Origin: Azospirillum thiophilum
GTDB lineage: Bacteria; Pseudomonadota; Alphaproteobacteria; Azospirillales; Azospirillaceae
Direction of reading: 5' to 3'
DNA: 64,000 bases
Assembly (NCBI RefSeq): GCF_001305595.1
Contig: NZ_CP012404.1
Span: 248,001 to 312,000, forward strand
Numbering within the stretch: the stretch's first letter is position 1; each line of letters begins with the position of its first letter. Positions 24,911-33,667 of the stretch are shown piece after piece. The position numbers and the translations under genes are program-made. The notes under the pieces are model-generated. The model saw only the letters and a list, made by a program, of their open reading frames with translations. It searched no databases and was not told the DNA's origin.

Positions 24911-27265
24911 TTGAACTCTTCCGACAGGAGCGTACGACCGGACGGCGGGCCGCCGACCTCGCCGATCGGGCATTGGCTGGCGCATCTGCGGGCCAGCCGG
25001 CCTTTGCGTGTCCTGCTGTTCATCGGCGGGCTGCTCGTCACCCTGCTGCTGACGGCGACCGTCCATTACATCGACAGCATGCGCGGCAAGGAACTGGAGG
25101 GGGCGGAGCGCGAGCTGTCCATCCTGAACCTGTCGCTTGCCGAGCAGACGGCGCGTGCGATGCAGGGCGTCGATCTGGTCCTGACCACGATCATCGAACA
25201 GGTGAAGTCCGACGGGATCGTCACCTCCGCCGACTATGTCCGCCGGATGGGGGGCCGCGACACCCACCGGATGCTGCAGGCGAGAACCTCGGGTCTGCCG
25301 CAGCTCGATGCGGTGACGATGATCGCCGCCGACGGGCAGCTGATCAATTTCTCACGCTATTACCCCATCCCGTCGGTCAACGTGTCCGACCGCGATTATT
25401 TCGCCTATCTGCGCGACCACGACACCGCCGAGCCCTTCATCAGCGAGCCGGTGCGCAACCGCGGCAGCGGCACCTGGACCATCTATCTGGCACGCCGCAT
25501 CAGCGGCCCGGACGGCAGCTTCGTCGGGCTGGTGCTGGGCGCCATCGAGCTGGGCTATTTCGAGGGGCTGTACAAGGCGCTGCAGCCCGACGGCAACGGC
25601 AGCATCAGCCTGTGGCGGCGCGACGGCATCCTGCTGGCCCGCTATCCGACGCTGCCCGGCATCGGTATCGGCAGTGCGGTGGGGCCGCGCCGCTTCCTGG
25701 AGGTGTTGTCGAAGGCGGGATCCGGGGTTTTCCTGGCACAGGGCGGGCTGGACAAGGAGGCGCGCCTGGTTTCCACGCGGGCGTTGTCCGATTATCCGCT
25801 GATCGTCAACGTCACCCGGACGCAGGACGCGGTTCTGGCGGACTGGCGGATCCAGGCATGGTCGATCGGTGCCGTCGGCACCATCGGGATCGCGGCGCTG
25901 CTGCTCGCCATATGGGCGCTGGCCCGGCAATTCCGCGCCTACGAGGTGGCGACCCAGGCGATGGACTCCGCCCGCCTTGCGGTGGAGGCGCGCGAGCAGG
26001 CCGAACATGCGCTGCGCCAGAGCCAGAAGATGGAGGCGATCGGCCAATTGACCGGCGGCGTCGCCCACGACTTCAACAATCTGCTGCAGGCCATCGGCAT
26101 CAACCTGCACGTCATCGAGAGCCGCAGCAAGGATGAGCGGATCGCCGGCCCCGCCCGGCTGGCCTTGCAGGCGGTGGAACGGGGCGCCACCCTGACGCAG
26201 CATCTGCTGGCCTTTTCACGCCGGCAGCAGTTGCGGCCGGTTCCGGTCGACGTGGCCGGTCTGGTGGAGCAGGTCGGGCAACTGCTCGGCCGTACGCTCG
26301 GCCAGTCCGTGCGGATCGAGGTCGAGACGGACCCCGGGCTGTGGGCGGCGATGATCGATCCGACCCAGCTGGAAATGGCGCTGCTGAATCTGGCGCTGAA
26401 TGCCCGCGACGCGATGCCCGGCGGCGGTACGTTGCGGATCCTGGCCGGCAACCGGACGGCCGGCAGCGATATGGGGCATGACCTGACGGCACCGGCCCCG
26501 ACGGCGGTGGACGTGACGGCACCGAGTCTGATGGCCGGCGACTATGTCGTGTTGCGGGTGCGCGATACCGGCACCGGCATGCCGGACGAGGTCGCCGCCC
26601 GTGCCTTCGAGCCCTTCTTCACCACCAAGGAGGTCGGGCGCGGAACCGGTCTCGGCCTCAGCATGGTGCATGGGCTGGCCACCCAGTCCGGCGGCGGCAT
26701 CGAACTGACCAGCCGGCCGGGGGAGGGCACGACGGTCAGCCTCTACCTGCCGCGCGCCCGGCTTGCGGAACCGGTTCCGGGCCAGGCGCCGGCGTCGCCA
26801 TCGACGGCACCGGAGGAGGGGGGGCAGGCAAAGGATGCCGCAGGAGGCAGCGCAGGGGTGGCCGCCGGCATCTCCGCGGTGGATGCCGGCCCGGACGGCT
26901 GTGCCGTCCTGCTGGTCGACGACGAGGAACTGGTGCGCATCGCCACCGCCGAGTTTCTGGAACAGGCCGGCTTTTCGGTGCGCGAGGCTGCCGATGCCGG
27001 AGCGGCGCTTGCCCTGCTCGACCGCGGATACCGGCCGGACGTCATCGTCACCGACCATATGATGCCGGGAATGACCGGGCTGGACATGGCCCGCGCCCTG
27101 CGTGCCCGCAGCGATGCGACCCCGATCCTGATGGTCACCGGCTATGCCGAGGATCTGACCTCCGCCGCCGCGGCGCAGGAAGTGGCGATGACCGTGCTGT
27201 CCAAACCGGTGGAGCCGTCCCGGCTGGCGCGCTCGATCCGCAGCATGGCGGCGGTCGCCGGCTGA
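24911..27265 (+). CDS. dCache sensor hybrid histidine kinase with C-terminal receiver
   Basis: 784 residues. TM segments at 33-53 and 315-337 enclose a periplasmic double-Cache sensor (55-310, with [11 protein letters not shown] and the FSRYYP segment). HisKA has His386 ([14 protein letters not shown]), HATPase_c has Asn497, DTGTGMP and RGTGLGLSM, and the receiver has Asp715 and Lys765. The HDFNN subfamily often acts without a fixed partner. The start is TTG at 24911; no better in-frame start precedes the first helix. Confidence 0.92.
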   Translation: MNSSDRSVRPDGGPPTSPIGHWLAHLRASRPLRVLLFIGGLLVTLLLTATVHYIDSMRGKELEGAERELSILNLSLAEQTARAMQGVDLVLTTIIEQVKSDGIVTSADYVRRMGGRDTHRMLQARTSGLPQLDAVTMIAADGQLINFSRYYPIPSVNVSDRDYFAYLRDHDTAEPFISEPVRNRGSGTWTIYLARRISGPDGSFVGLVLGAIELGYFEGLYKALQPDGNGSISLWRRDGILLARYPTLPGIGIGSAVGPRRFLEVLSKAGSGVFLAQGGLDKEARLVSTRALSDYPLIVNVTRTQDAVLADWRIQAWSIGAVGTIGIAALLLAIWALARQFRAYEVATQAMDSARLAVEAREQAEHALRQSQKMEAIGQLTGGVAHDFNNLLQAIGINLHVIESRSKDERIAGPARLALQAVERGATLTQHLLAFSRRQQLRPVPVDVAGLVEQVGQLLGRTLGQSVRIEVETDPGLWAAMIDPTQLEMALLNLALNARDAMPGGGTLRILAGNRTAGSDMGHDLTAPAPTAVDVTAPSLMAGDYVVLRVRDTGTGMPDEVAARAFEPFFTTKEVGRGTGLGLSMVHGLATQSGGGIELTSRPGEGTTVSLYLPRARLAEPVPGQAPASPSTAPEEGGQAKDAAGGSAGVAAGISAVDAGPDGCAVLLVDDEELVRIATAEFLEQAGFSVREAADAGAALALLDRGYRPDVIVTDHMMPGMTGLDMARALRARSDATPILMVTGYAEDLTSAAAAQEVAMTVLSKPVEPSRLARSIRSMAAVAG

Positions 27266-27311
27266 CGTCGTCCAGGCCGCGCGTCGCGCGGAGGACGGGG
27301 GCGGAGAGCGG

Positions 27312-27337
27312 GGAACAGATGGGGGCGTTGCGGCGTT
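27312..27337 (+). promoter_or_regulatory. EcfG-type promoter of the DUF2892 gene
   Basis: GGAAC (27312-27316), 17 bases, CGTT (27334-27337): exact match to GGAAC-N16/17-CGTT, 40 bases before the ATG at 27377. Confidence 0.65.
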
Positions 27338-27376
27338 TGCAGGGTGATCCTGTCCAATTCCAGCATCGGAGCCGCC

Positions 27377-27688
27377 ATGAGCGCCCAATCCACGATCCGC
27401 CACGCCTATGACAGCGTGTTCGACGGCCACGCCAACCTCGGCATGGGTGAACGCATCCTATCGACCGGCCTCGGCCTCGCCGTCGCGGCCGGCGGCCTGC
27501 GCAAGGGTGCCAGCGTACCCGGCGCCATCATGGGGCTGGTCGGCGCCGCCCTGGTCGCCCGCGGCATGAGCGGCCATTGCCCGCTCAAGGACCGCCTGTC
27601 CGGCCATGACGGCGACGCGCTCGGCCATGACGGCTCCTCCCGCATGTCCCATGGCATCGACCAGTCCCGGATGGCGGAGACCTATTGA
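27377..27688 (+). CDS. DUF2892 (YgaP membrane domain-like) protein
   Basis: 103 residues: a glycine- and alanine-rich two-helix hydrophobic core (LSTGLGLAVAAGGLRKGA and GAIMGLVGAALVARG) followed by CPLKDRLSGH and a hydrophilic tail. The GERILSTGLG...GHCPLKD pattern is that of short membrane proteins related to the rhodanese YgaP transmembrane part. Start ATG with GGAG five bases upstream. A GGAAC-N17-CGTT promoter suggests general stress control. Confidence 0.85.
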   Translation: MSAQSTIRHAYDSVFDGHANLGMGERILSTGLGLAVAAGGLRKGASVPGAIMGLVGAALVARGMSGHCPLKDRLSGHDGDALGHDGSSRMSHGIDQSRMAETY

Positions 27689-27864
27689 ACGGCCGTTCAC
27701 CGGCTGTCGCATTCCATTCATCTGGATGAGCGATACCATTAACCCTGATGGTGAATTATTGGGCAGGCCAGCGACGGGGTGAAGACCAGGAAGCGCGGGT
27801 GTGACATCCTGCGCAGCTCGGGCCGGAGCCCCCGACCTGCCGTCCCGCTCAGGAGATTCACCAT

Positions 27865-29646
27865 ATGCGGTTCCCCGTTCTCCGGTTCCGTCCGTCCGTC
27901 GCCGCCGTGGCCGCGCTGTGCCTGGGCCTGCCGATGGCGCTGCCGGCACCGGCTCTTGCCCAGCAGGCCCCCGCCGCCTCGACTTCGTCCCCGGCATCCG
28001 TCCGCTACGACATCGGCTACAACATCTTCTATCCCGTCCGCTCGCAGAACGGGATGGTTGCCTCGGAACACCGGCTGGCGACCGAGATCGGCGTCGACAT
28101 CCTCAAGCGCGGCGGCAACGCGGTCGACGCGGCGGTCGCCGTCGGCTTCGCGCTGGCGGTGGTGCTGCCGAACGCCGGCAATGTCGGCGGCGGCGGCTTC
28201 ATGATCGTGCATGACGCCAAGACCGGGAAGGACGTCGCCATCGACTTCCGCGAGATGGCCCCGGCCAAGGCCTTCCGCGACATGTATCTCGACGGCCAGG
28301 GCAAGGTGGTGCCCGACCGCTCGCTCTACACCCATCTGGCGGTCGGCATCCCCGGTACCGTCGCCGGCCTTGCCCACGCGCTGGAAAAATACGGCACGAT
28401 GACGCTGGCCGACGTGTTGGCCCCGGCGATCCGGCTGGCGCGCGAGGGCCATACCGTCACACCGCAGCTGGCCGGCCTGCTGGAGGTCGAGCGCGACCAT
28501 CTGGCGGCGTGGGATGCCACCAAATCCATCTTCTTCAAGGACGGCCGGCCGCTGACCGCCGGCGAGACACTGGTGAACGCCGACCTCGCCCGGTCGCTGG
28601 AGGCCATCGCGCAGCAGGGGCCGAAGGCCTTCTACGAAGGCGCCATCGCCGAGCGGATCGCGGCGGAGATGGCCCGGCATGGTGGCTCCATCACCAGGGA
28701 GGATCTGAAGGCCTACAAGGTGGTGGAGCGCGAGCCGGTCAGCGGCAGCTACCGCGGCTATACGGTGAAGTCGATGCCGCCGCCCAGCTCCGGCGGGACG
28801 CACATCATCCAGATGCTGAACATCCTGGAGCGCTGGCCGCTGAATGAATACGGCCCCGACAGTGCCAGGGCGATCCACCTGATGGCGGAGGCGATGAAGC
28901 TGGCCTACGCCGACCGTTCCGAATATCTGGGCGATCCAGACTTCACCAAGGTGCCGGTGAAGGGCCTGACCTCGCGCACATACGCCGACGAACTGGCGGC
29001 GAAGATCAATCCCGAAAAGGCGACCCCGGCCGGCACCATCAAGCCCGGCAAGCCTGCACCCCACGAGAGCGACCAGACCACGCATTACTCGGTCGCCGAC
29101 AGCCGGGGCAACGTGGTCAGCACCACCTACACGCTCAACCTCAATTTCGGCAGCGGCATCGTCGCGGAGGGCACCGGCATCCTGCTGAACAACGAGATGG
29201 ACGATTTCTCGGCCAAGCCGGGCGTTCCCAACGCCTTCGGCCTGATCGGTGGCGACGCCAACGCCATCCAGCCCTACAAGCGGCCGCTCAGCTCGATGTC
29301 GCCGACCATCGTGCTCAAGGACGGCAAGCCCTGGCTGGTGACCGGCAGCCCCGGTGGCAGCCGCATCATCACCACCACCATGGAAACGGTGATCGACCAC
29401 ATCGACTTCGACATGAACCCGGCGGAGGCCGCGGCACTGCCGCGCGTCCATCACCAATGGACCCCCGACGAGCTGCGGGTGGAGAAGGGCCTCAGCCCCG
29501 ACACGATCCGCCTGCTGGAGCAGATGGGCCACAAGGTGGCGGTCAAGCCGACGATGGGCCGCACCCAGACCATCCAGCTGCGCCCCGACGGGCTGTACGG
29601 CTATTCCGACCCGCGCAACCCGGACGGCATGACGCTGGGCTATTGA
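27865..29646 (+). CDS. ggt: gamma-glutamyltransferase
   Basis: Periplasmic enzyme that hydrolyses or transfers the gamma-glutamyl group of glutathione. 593 residues with a signal peptide (about 1-32, cleavage near ALA-QQ). It is made as a precursor that self-cleaves before Thr405 (SDQTTHYSV), creating the catalytic N-terminal threonine of the small subunit. Substrate-binding SPGGSR and the lid-region sequences NNEMDDFSAKPG are in place. Normal length. A GC-rich hairpin follows the stop. Confidence 0.97.
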   Translation: MRFPVLRFRPSVAAVAALCLGLPMALPAPALAQQAPAASTSSPASVRYDIGYNIFYPVRSQNGMVASEHRLATEIGVDILKRGGNAVDAAVAVGFALAVVLPNAGNVGGGGFMIVHDAKTGKDVAIDFREMAPAKAFRDMYLDGQGKVVPDRSLYTHLAVGIPGTVAGLAHALEKYGTMTLADVLAPAIRLAREGHTVTPQLAGLLEVERDHLAAWDATKSIFFKDGRPLTAGETLVNADLARSLEAIAQQGPKAFYEGAIAERIAAEMARHGGSITREDLKAYKVVEREPVSGSYRGYTVKSMPPPSSGGTHIIQMLNILERWPLNEYGPDSARAIHLMAEAMKLAYADRSEYLGDPDFTKVPVKGLTSRTYADELAAKINPEKATPAGTIKPGKPAPHESDQTTHYSVADSRGNVVSTTYTLNLNFGSGIVAEGTGILLNNEMDDFSAKPGVPNAFGLIGGDANAIQPYKRPLSSMSPTIVLKDGKPWLVTGSPGGSRIITTTMETVIDHIDFDMNPAEAAALPRVHHQWTPDELRVEKGLSPDTIRLLEQMGHKVAVKPTMGRTQTIQLRPDGLYGYSDPRNPDGMTLGY

Positions 29647-29688
29647 GGCCGGCTCCGCCGGACCGGATGGTGCGATGGAGCGGGAGGG

Positions 29689-29710
29689 CGCCCGGCCGCC
29701 GCCGGGCGTT
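29689..29710 (+). terminator. hairpin downstream of ggt
   Basis: Perfect 8-base stem CGCCCGGC/GCCGGGCG with a 4-base loop (29689-29708), about 40 bases after the ggt stop. The following TT is short, so termination strength is uncertain. Confidence 0.45.
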
Positions 29711-29878
29711 ACAATTCCCGTATACAAAGAAAAAACGGCGTGCTTTGGTAGCCGGACGCGTCTTTCCGGACGGCGCGGGAGCCATGTGCCTCGCGCCCTT
29801 GCGGATGAGGCAACGGAACAGTTGGCGCAAGGCGGGCCGGTCGGTTAGCCTTTGCAGGAGTGAACCGGAGCATTTGCC

Positions 29879-30274
29879 GTGGACAAGGCCTTGGTCGAAA
29901 AGAACCGCGAGTGGACCTATCAGCGTGAGGGGAAGCCGGCCGTCACTATCCGTGTCGCCGATTTCGAACGTGAGGGAAAGCGCATCGTCGCCTTCCTGGA
30001 ACAGACCGACATCGCCAAGTCGGCCGGGACGCCCCCGCCTGCCGTGAACGACTGGCCCCGCATCGCCGAGGCCTATGCGCAGGAGCAGGGCGTCGGCCTG
30101 AACGACATCTATTGGTACGAGCTGCACCCGCGACGCTTTGCCAATGGCCGGCCCAACGTGTCGGAATACCGCCCCGGCATGGCCGAATGGCGTTTCGAGA
30201 CCAGCATCCCGCTCGCCCGCGCCATCGTCGAGCAACTGGGCTTCGATCCCGACAACCTGCCGCTCGACATCTGA
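29879..30274 (+). CDS. hypothetical protein, 131 residues
   Basis: Soluble protein with an even residue mix: DKALVEKNREWTYQREGKPA at the start, then a Trp/Tyr-rich middle (NDIYWYELHPRRFANGRP) and a C-terminal helix (ARAIVEQLGFDPDNLPLDI). I do not recognise a family. GTG start at 29879 with GGAG eight bases before it. Between ggt and a secreted small protein, no sign of an operon. Confidence 0.72.
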   Translation: MDKALVEKNREWTYQREGKPAVTIRVADFEREGKRIVAFLEQTDIAKSAGTPPPAVNDWPRIAEAYAQEQGVGLNDIYWYELHPRRFANGRPNVSEYRPGMAEWRFETSIPLARAIVEQLGFDPDNLPLDI

Positions 30275-30440
30275 TGCCGGGGCCGGACCATTCCGAACAG
30301 GGAGTGGTCCGGACGTCTCCCATTCCGTCGATGCAGCCCCGCCGCGCAGCCCCTGTGATCCGTCGCGAGAGCGGTGTATGATACCCGTTGTGCGCGCGCC
30401 GGCCGGACAGCCGCCGGGCGTCGCGATCGGGAGATGCATG

Positions 30441-30869
30441 ATGAAGTCGGTGCGGAGGGCGGTTGCCCTGGGTGCTGTGATGCTGGCAGCCGTGTCCGCC
30501 GCCACGGTCGTGGCGGGGCCGGCGCAGGCGCGCACGTCGGTATCGGTCGGAATCGGAGTCGGACCGATCTTTCCGGGCTATGGCTATTATCATCCCCACC
30601 GTTACTACGCGCCGCCCTACCGCTACTACGCGCCGCCGCCGGTGGTGCAGTATTACGCGCCGCCGCCGGTCGTCTACGCGCCGCCGCCGGTGGTGTACGC
30701 CCCGGCTCCGGCCCCCATGGCCGTCGATCCGGCCGGGCCGGCCTATTATTCGCGCAATGGTCAGCAATGCCGCGAATATCAGAGCAGCGCCGTCGTCGGC
30801 GGCCGGTCCCAGCCGGTCTACGGCACCGCCTGCCTGCAATCCGACGGGACCTGGCGGATCGTCAACTGA
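30441..30869 (+). CDS. secreted Pro/Tyr-rich surface protein with C-terminal 17-kDa-antigen-like segment
   Basis: 142 residues from the ATG at 30441 (a second ATG directly before it is possible); GGGAG lies 7 bases upstream. A signal peptide (about 1-32, AVALGAVMLAAVSAATVVAG) is followed by a low-complexity tract of Tyr-Tyr-Ala-Pro-Pro-Pro-Val-Val repeats. The C-terminal module QCREYQSSAVVGG...GTACLQSDGTWRIVN resembles the end of the RT0821/Lpp0805 surface antigen family. Its last bases overlap the convergent HD-GYP gene by eight bases. Confidence 0.85.
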   Translation: MKSVRRAVALGAVMLAAVSAATVVAGPAQARTSVSVGIGVGPIFPGYGYYHPHRYYAPPYRYYAPPPVVQYYAPPPVVYAPPPVVYAPAPAPMAVDPAGPAYYSRNGQQCREYQSSAVVGGRSQPVYGTACLQSDGTWRIVN

Positions 30870-31938
30870 AACCACCCGTCGCGTGTTCCCGGTTGAGTTC
30901 CGGCAACGTCTCGGCATGGCTTTCGTGGATGGCGCAGACCTCGTCCCAGCGGAACAGGAAGGCGTCGAGCAGGGCGGGGTCGAAGTGGCTGCCGCGGTTG
31001 GCCATCATGTAGGTCCGTGCCTCTTCCGTCGTCCATGGCTGCTTGTAGGGTCGGGGCGAGGTCAGCGCGTCGAACACGTCGGCGATGGCGACGATGCGGC
31101 CGGACAACGGGATCGCCTTCCCGGCCAAACCGCTGGGATAGCCGCTGCCGTCATACTTCTCGTGGTGGCTCAGCGCGATTTCCGCCGCCAGCCGCAGCAG
31201 CGGGATGTCGCTGTCCGCCAGGATGCGGTGGCCGATCACGGTGTGCTGGCGCATCAGCGCCATCTCCTCCGGAGTGAGCCGGGCCGGCTTGAGCAGGATC
31301 ATGTCGGCGATGCCGATCTTGCCGATGTCGTGCATCGGCGCCGCCTTCAGCAATTCCTGGGCAAAGGCGCTGCCGCAGCCCGACGCCTCGGCGATGAGGC
31401 GCGAATAGAGCGCCATCCGCTCGATGTGGGCACCGGTTTCCGGGTCGCGGTACTCGGCGGCGCGCGACAGGCGGTTGACCAGTTCCTCCCCCTGGCGCTG
31501 CAGGGCGGCGGTCACCCGCTCCACCTCGGCGGCGAGCAGGGCGGCGCGGTCGCGCAGCAGGGCGCGGCTCTGGCGCAGGGCCAGCAGGTTGCGCAGCCGG
31601 GCCTGGACCTCCGGCACGATGATCGGCTTGGTCAGGAAATCGTTGCAGCCCTGGTCGAGCGCCCGCACGCGGATATCCACGGCGGTGTTGGCGGTGATCA
31701 TCACCACGGGCACATTGTCCAGCCGCATGTCGTCGCGGATGCGGCGCAGAAGGTCGATGCCGTCCATGTCAGGCATCATCTGGTCCAGCAGGATCAGGTC
31801 GGGCTCGTTCCCGTCCAGCCAGCCGGCGGCATCGAGCGGGCTTTCCATGGTGACGGGATCGGCGTCGTCCAGGCGGCGGACGATGGCGGACATGATGAGC
31901 AGGTTGGTCCGGTCGTCGTCGACGATGAGGATCTTCAC
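30862..31938 (-). CDS. HD-GYP response regulator (predicted c-di-GMP phosphodiesterase)
   Basis: 358 residues: N-terminal receiver (phospho-acceptor Asp52, Lys103), coiled linker (110-160), and an HD-GYP domain with the HD pair at 202-203 (MHDIGKIG), downstream HH in SHHEKYDGSGYP and the GYP triad at 265-267. HD-GYP domains with these residues hydrolyse c-di-GMP. The four-base overlap with the upstream receiver gene (ATGA) implies co-translation. First member of a signalling island that also contains a PilZ chemoreceptor. Confidence 0.95.
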   Translation of the reverse strand: MKILIVDDDRTNLLIMSAIVRRLDDADPVTMESPLDAAGWLDGNEPDLILLDQMMPDMDGIDLLRRIRDDMRLDNVPVVMITANTAVDIRVRALDQGCNDFLTKPIIVPEVQARLRNLLALRQSRALLRDRAALLAAEVERVTAALQRQGEELVNRLSRAAEYRDPETGAHIERMALYSRLIAEASGCGSAFAQELLKAAPMHDIGKIGIADMILLKPARLTPEEMALMRQHTVIGHRILADSDIPLLRLAAEIALSHHEKYDGSGYPSGLAGKAIPLSGRIVAIADVFDALTSPRPYKQPWTTEEARTYMMANRGSHFDPALLDAFLFRWDEVCAIHESHAETLPELNREHATGGFS

Positions 31939-32426
31939 GTCGTGGTCTCCGTCCTGCCGGCCCCGATCAGCCGTCCGGCCTCCGCCAGCAGCGCCGCGAG
32001 GTCGAGCGGCTTCTCGAAGGCCGCCTCGGCGCCGAGCAGGCGGGCCATCCCCGGCAGTTCCATGCGCAATCGCAGGCTGCCGCCGGTCACCGCGATCAAT
32101 GGCGGGCGTGACGGCAGTTGCTTCAGCCTCAGGATGATCTCGTAGCCGTCGGCCTCCGGCATGATGATGTCGGTCACCACGAGGTCGACCCGCCGGTCGG
32201 CGAGCATGGCCAGCGCGGCGTTGCCGTTCTCCGCCTCGAGCACGATGTAGCCGGCGCGGGTGAAGGCGGTGCCGACCATGCCGCGGAAGTCGGGATCGTC
32301 GTCGACCAGCAGGACGGTACCGGCCGGACCCGCCGCGCCGGCGGAGGTCGCGGATGTCTCGGGCGCCGCGGATGCGGATTGCGGAGAGGTGGGGCGTGCC
32401 CGCAACTCGTACAGAGTGGATTCCAT
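31935..32426 (-). CDS. single-domain response regulator
   Basis: 163 residues. A flexible Ala/Ser-rich N-terminal 35 residues precede a receiver domain with the acidic pocket VDDDPD (42-44), phospho-acceptor Asp86 (VTDIIMP), Thr in AVTGG and Lys in FEKPLD. No output domain, so it works as a phosphate shuttle or by protein contact. It is translated into the HD-GYP gene. The ATG at 32426 follows a plausible leader. Confidence 0.93.
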   Translation of the reverse strand: MESTLYELRARPTSPQSASAAPETSATSAGAAGPAGTVLLVDDDPDFRGMVGTAFTRAGYIVLEAENGNAALAMLADRRVDLVVTDIIMPEADGYEIILRLKQLPSRPPLIAVTGGSLRLRMELPGMARLLGAEAAFEKPLDLAALLAEAGRLIGAGRTETTT

Positions 32427-32740
32427 GGTCGCCGCTTCCGTCGTCCGCCGCAACGCGGCAGGCTATGCAAGATGGATTTCGATGGAATTCACCTTAGCCG
32501 GTCGCCGCTGTCCGCGCCTTCGGTGCCTGGGATAGCCCGGCCGGGAAATGGGATAGCGGGGATACTATCCTGCATGCGGTACGAACCGGCCCGGGATATG
32601 ATCGGCCGATGATGCGGCAGGCCTATTGTGTGACGGACGTGAAATATGTCACAGCCACAAAAACTTAAGATTTTGGCGGGCATATAGGGAAATGTCGATA
32701 TACTGGAAAGATCGGTTGCCGAGGGCGGCGGAGGCGGTGG
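32427..32740. other. divergent intergenic region with a CRP-like site
   Basis: 314 bases between the receiver gene and the LuxR-type regulator. Contains the CRP-like palindrome at 32638-32653 and an AT-rich near-palindrome AAAACTTAAGATTTT around 32660-32674. No gene seen. Confidence 0.5.
32638..32653. promoter_or_regulatory. CRP-like site upstream of the LuxR-type regulator
   Basis: CGTGA-N6-TCACA, one mismatch from the CRP consensus TGTGA-N6-TCACA with a perfect GTGA/TCAC core. It lies 88 bases before the start codon at 32741. A wider inverted repeat TGTGAC-N13-GTCACA overlaps it. Confidence 0.5.
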
Positions 32741-33463
32741 ATGAGAATCTTGGTGGCAGACGACCATCCCTTGTTTCGGGATGCGCTTGAGCTGTCGGTC
32801 CGCCAGGCGTGGCCGAACGCCGAGGTCGGATGCATCGGTTCGCTGCTGGAGTTGCCTGCCTTGGGGGAGGCGGCCAATGGGTCTCAGGCCGGGATCGCCC
32901 GCTATGACCTGATCGTGCTGGACTGGCGCATGCCGGGAGCGGAGGGCAGCGATCCGGTCAGCGTGCTTCGCCAAGCCGGTATCCAGGGGCCGGTCGCCGT
33001 GGTGACGGGAGCGGAAGAGCCCTTGACCGCGCTGGAGGCGTTGCGGTGCGGCGCCGAGGCCTTCCTACCCAAGACCACGCCACGCCGCGTCCTGGCCCAG
33101 GCGCTGCGGCTGGTGGCCGAAGGCGGCAGCTTCGTGCCTAAGGACGTGGCGCTCGACCTGATGCACATGACCGATCTGTCGCTCGACATCGACGAGGCGG
33201 AGGAGTGCGAGGGGCCGGCGCTGGACGGCGAAGGGGCGCTTTCCGCCCCCTTGACCGAACGGGAGCAGCAGGTTCTGTCGATGCTCGCCACCGGCGCGAC
33301 CAACAAGGAGATCGGGCGCCATCTGAACCTTCAGGAAGTGACGGTGAAGCTGCACACCCGCCGTATCCTGCGCAAGCTGGGCGCCCGGAACCGCACCGAC
33401 GCCGTGCGCCGCGCCCAGCAGGCCGGGCTGCTGTTCCGCAACCTCGACGAAGCGCCATCCTGA
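32741..33463 (+). CDS. LuxR/NarL family response regulator
   Basis: 240 residues. Receiver domain with ADDHPLFRDAL, phospho-acceptor Asp61 (VLDWRMPGAEG), Thr in VTGAE and Lys in LPKTTP; C-terminal LuxR helix-turn-helix (about 172-232, LTEREQQVLSMLATGATNKEIG and VKLHTRRILRKLGARNRTDA). Most likely transcription output of the neighbouring kinases. Divergent from the HD-GYP operon, with a CRP-like site in the shared promoter region. Confidence 0.95.
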   Translation: MRILVADDHPLFRDALELSVRQAWPNAEVGCIGSLLELPALGEAANGSQAGIARYDLIVLDWRMPGAEGSDPVSVLRQAGIQGPVAVVTGAEEPLTALEALRCGAEAFLPKTTPRRVLAQALRLVAEGGSFVPKDVALDLMHMTDLSLDIDEAEECEGPALDGEGALSAPLTEREQQVLSMLATGATNKEIGRHLNLQEVTVKLHTRRILRKLGARNRTDAVRRAQQAGLLFRNLDEAPS

Positions 33464-33667
33464 ACGGCCGGCAGAGGGGCTGTTGTCCGGGATTTGCCGT
33501 CCGGGGTCTGATCGTTCGGGGCTGCGGGCTGGGATGCGGAGCCGCATAGGGCTGCTCCCAGCAGCGCGATCCCGGTCCATCTGTTAAAGTCCCAGGCCAT
33601 CGGGTCGCGACCGTCCGCTCTTGCTCAGCGGAGCCGGAGCGCTACCGGCCGAACTCCCGAGTCGCTG

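Noticed and set aside
29835-29870. GGAAC before the 131-residue gene as a stress promoter
   Set aside because: No CGTT at 16 or 17 bases; the nearest GGTT is 22 bases away.
33331-33600. Minus-strand frame starting with a signal-peptide-like MAWDFNRWTGIALLGAALCG
   Set aside because: Only the first 25 residues look plausible; the rest is antisense to the end of the LuxR-type gene with Arg/Ser-rich shadow composition, the cysteine does not fit a lipobox, and there is no ribosome-binding site.
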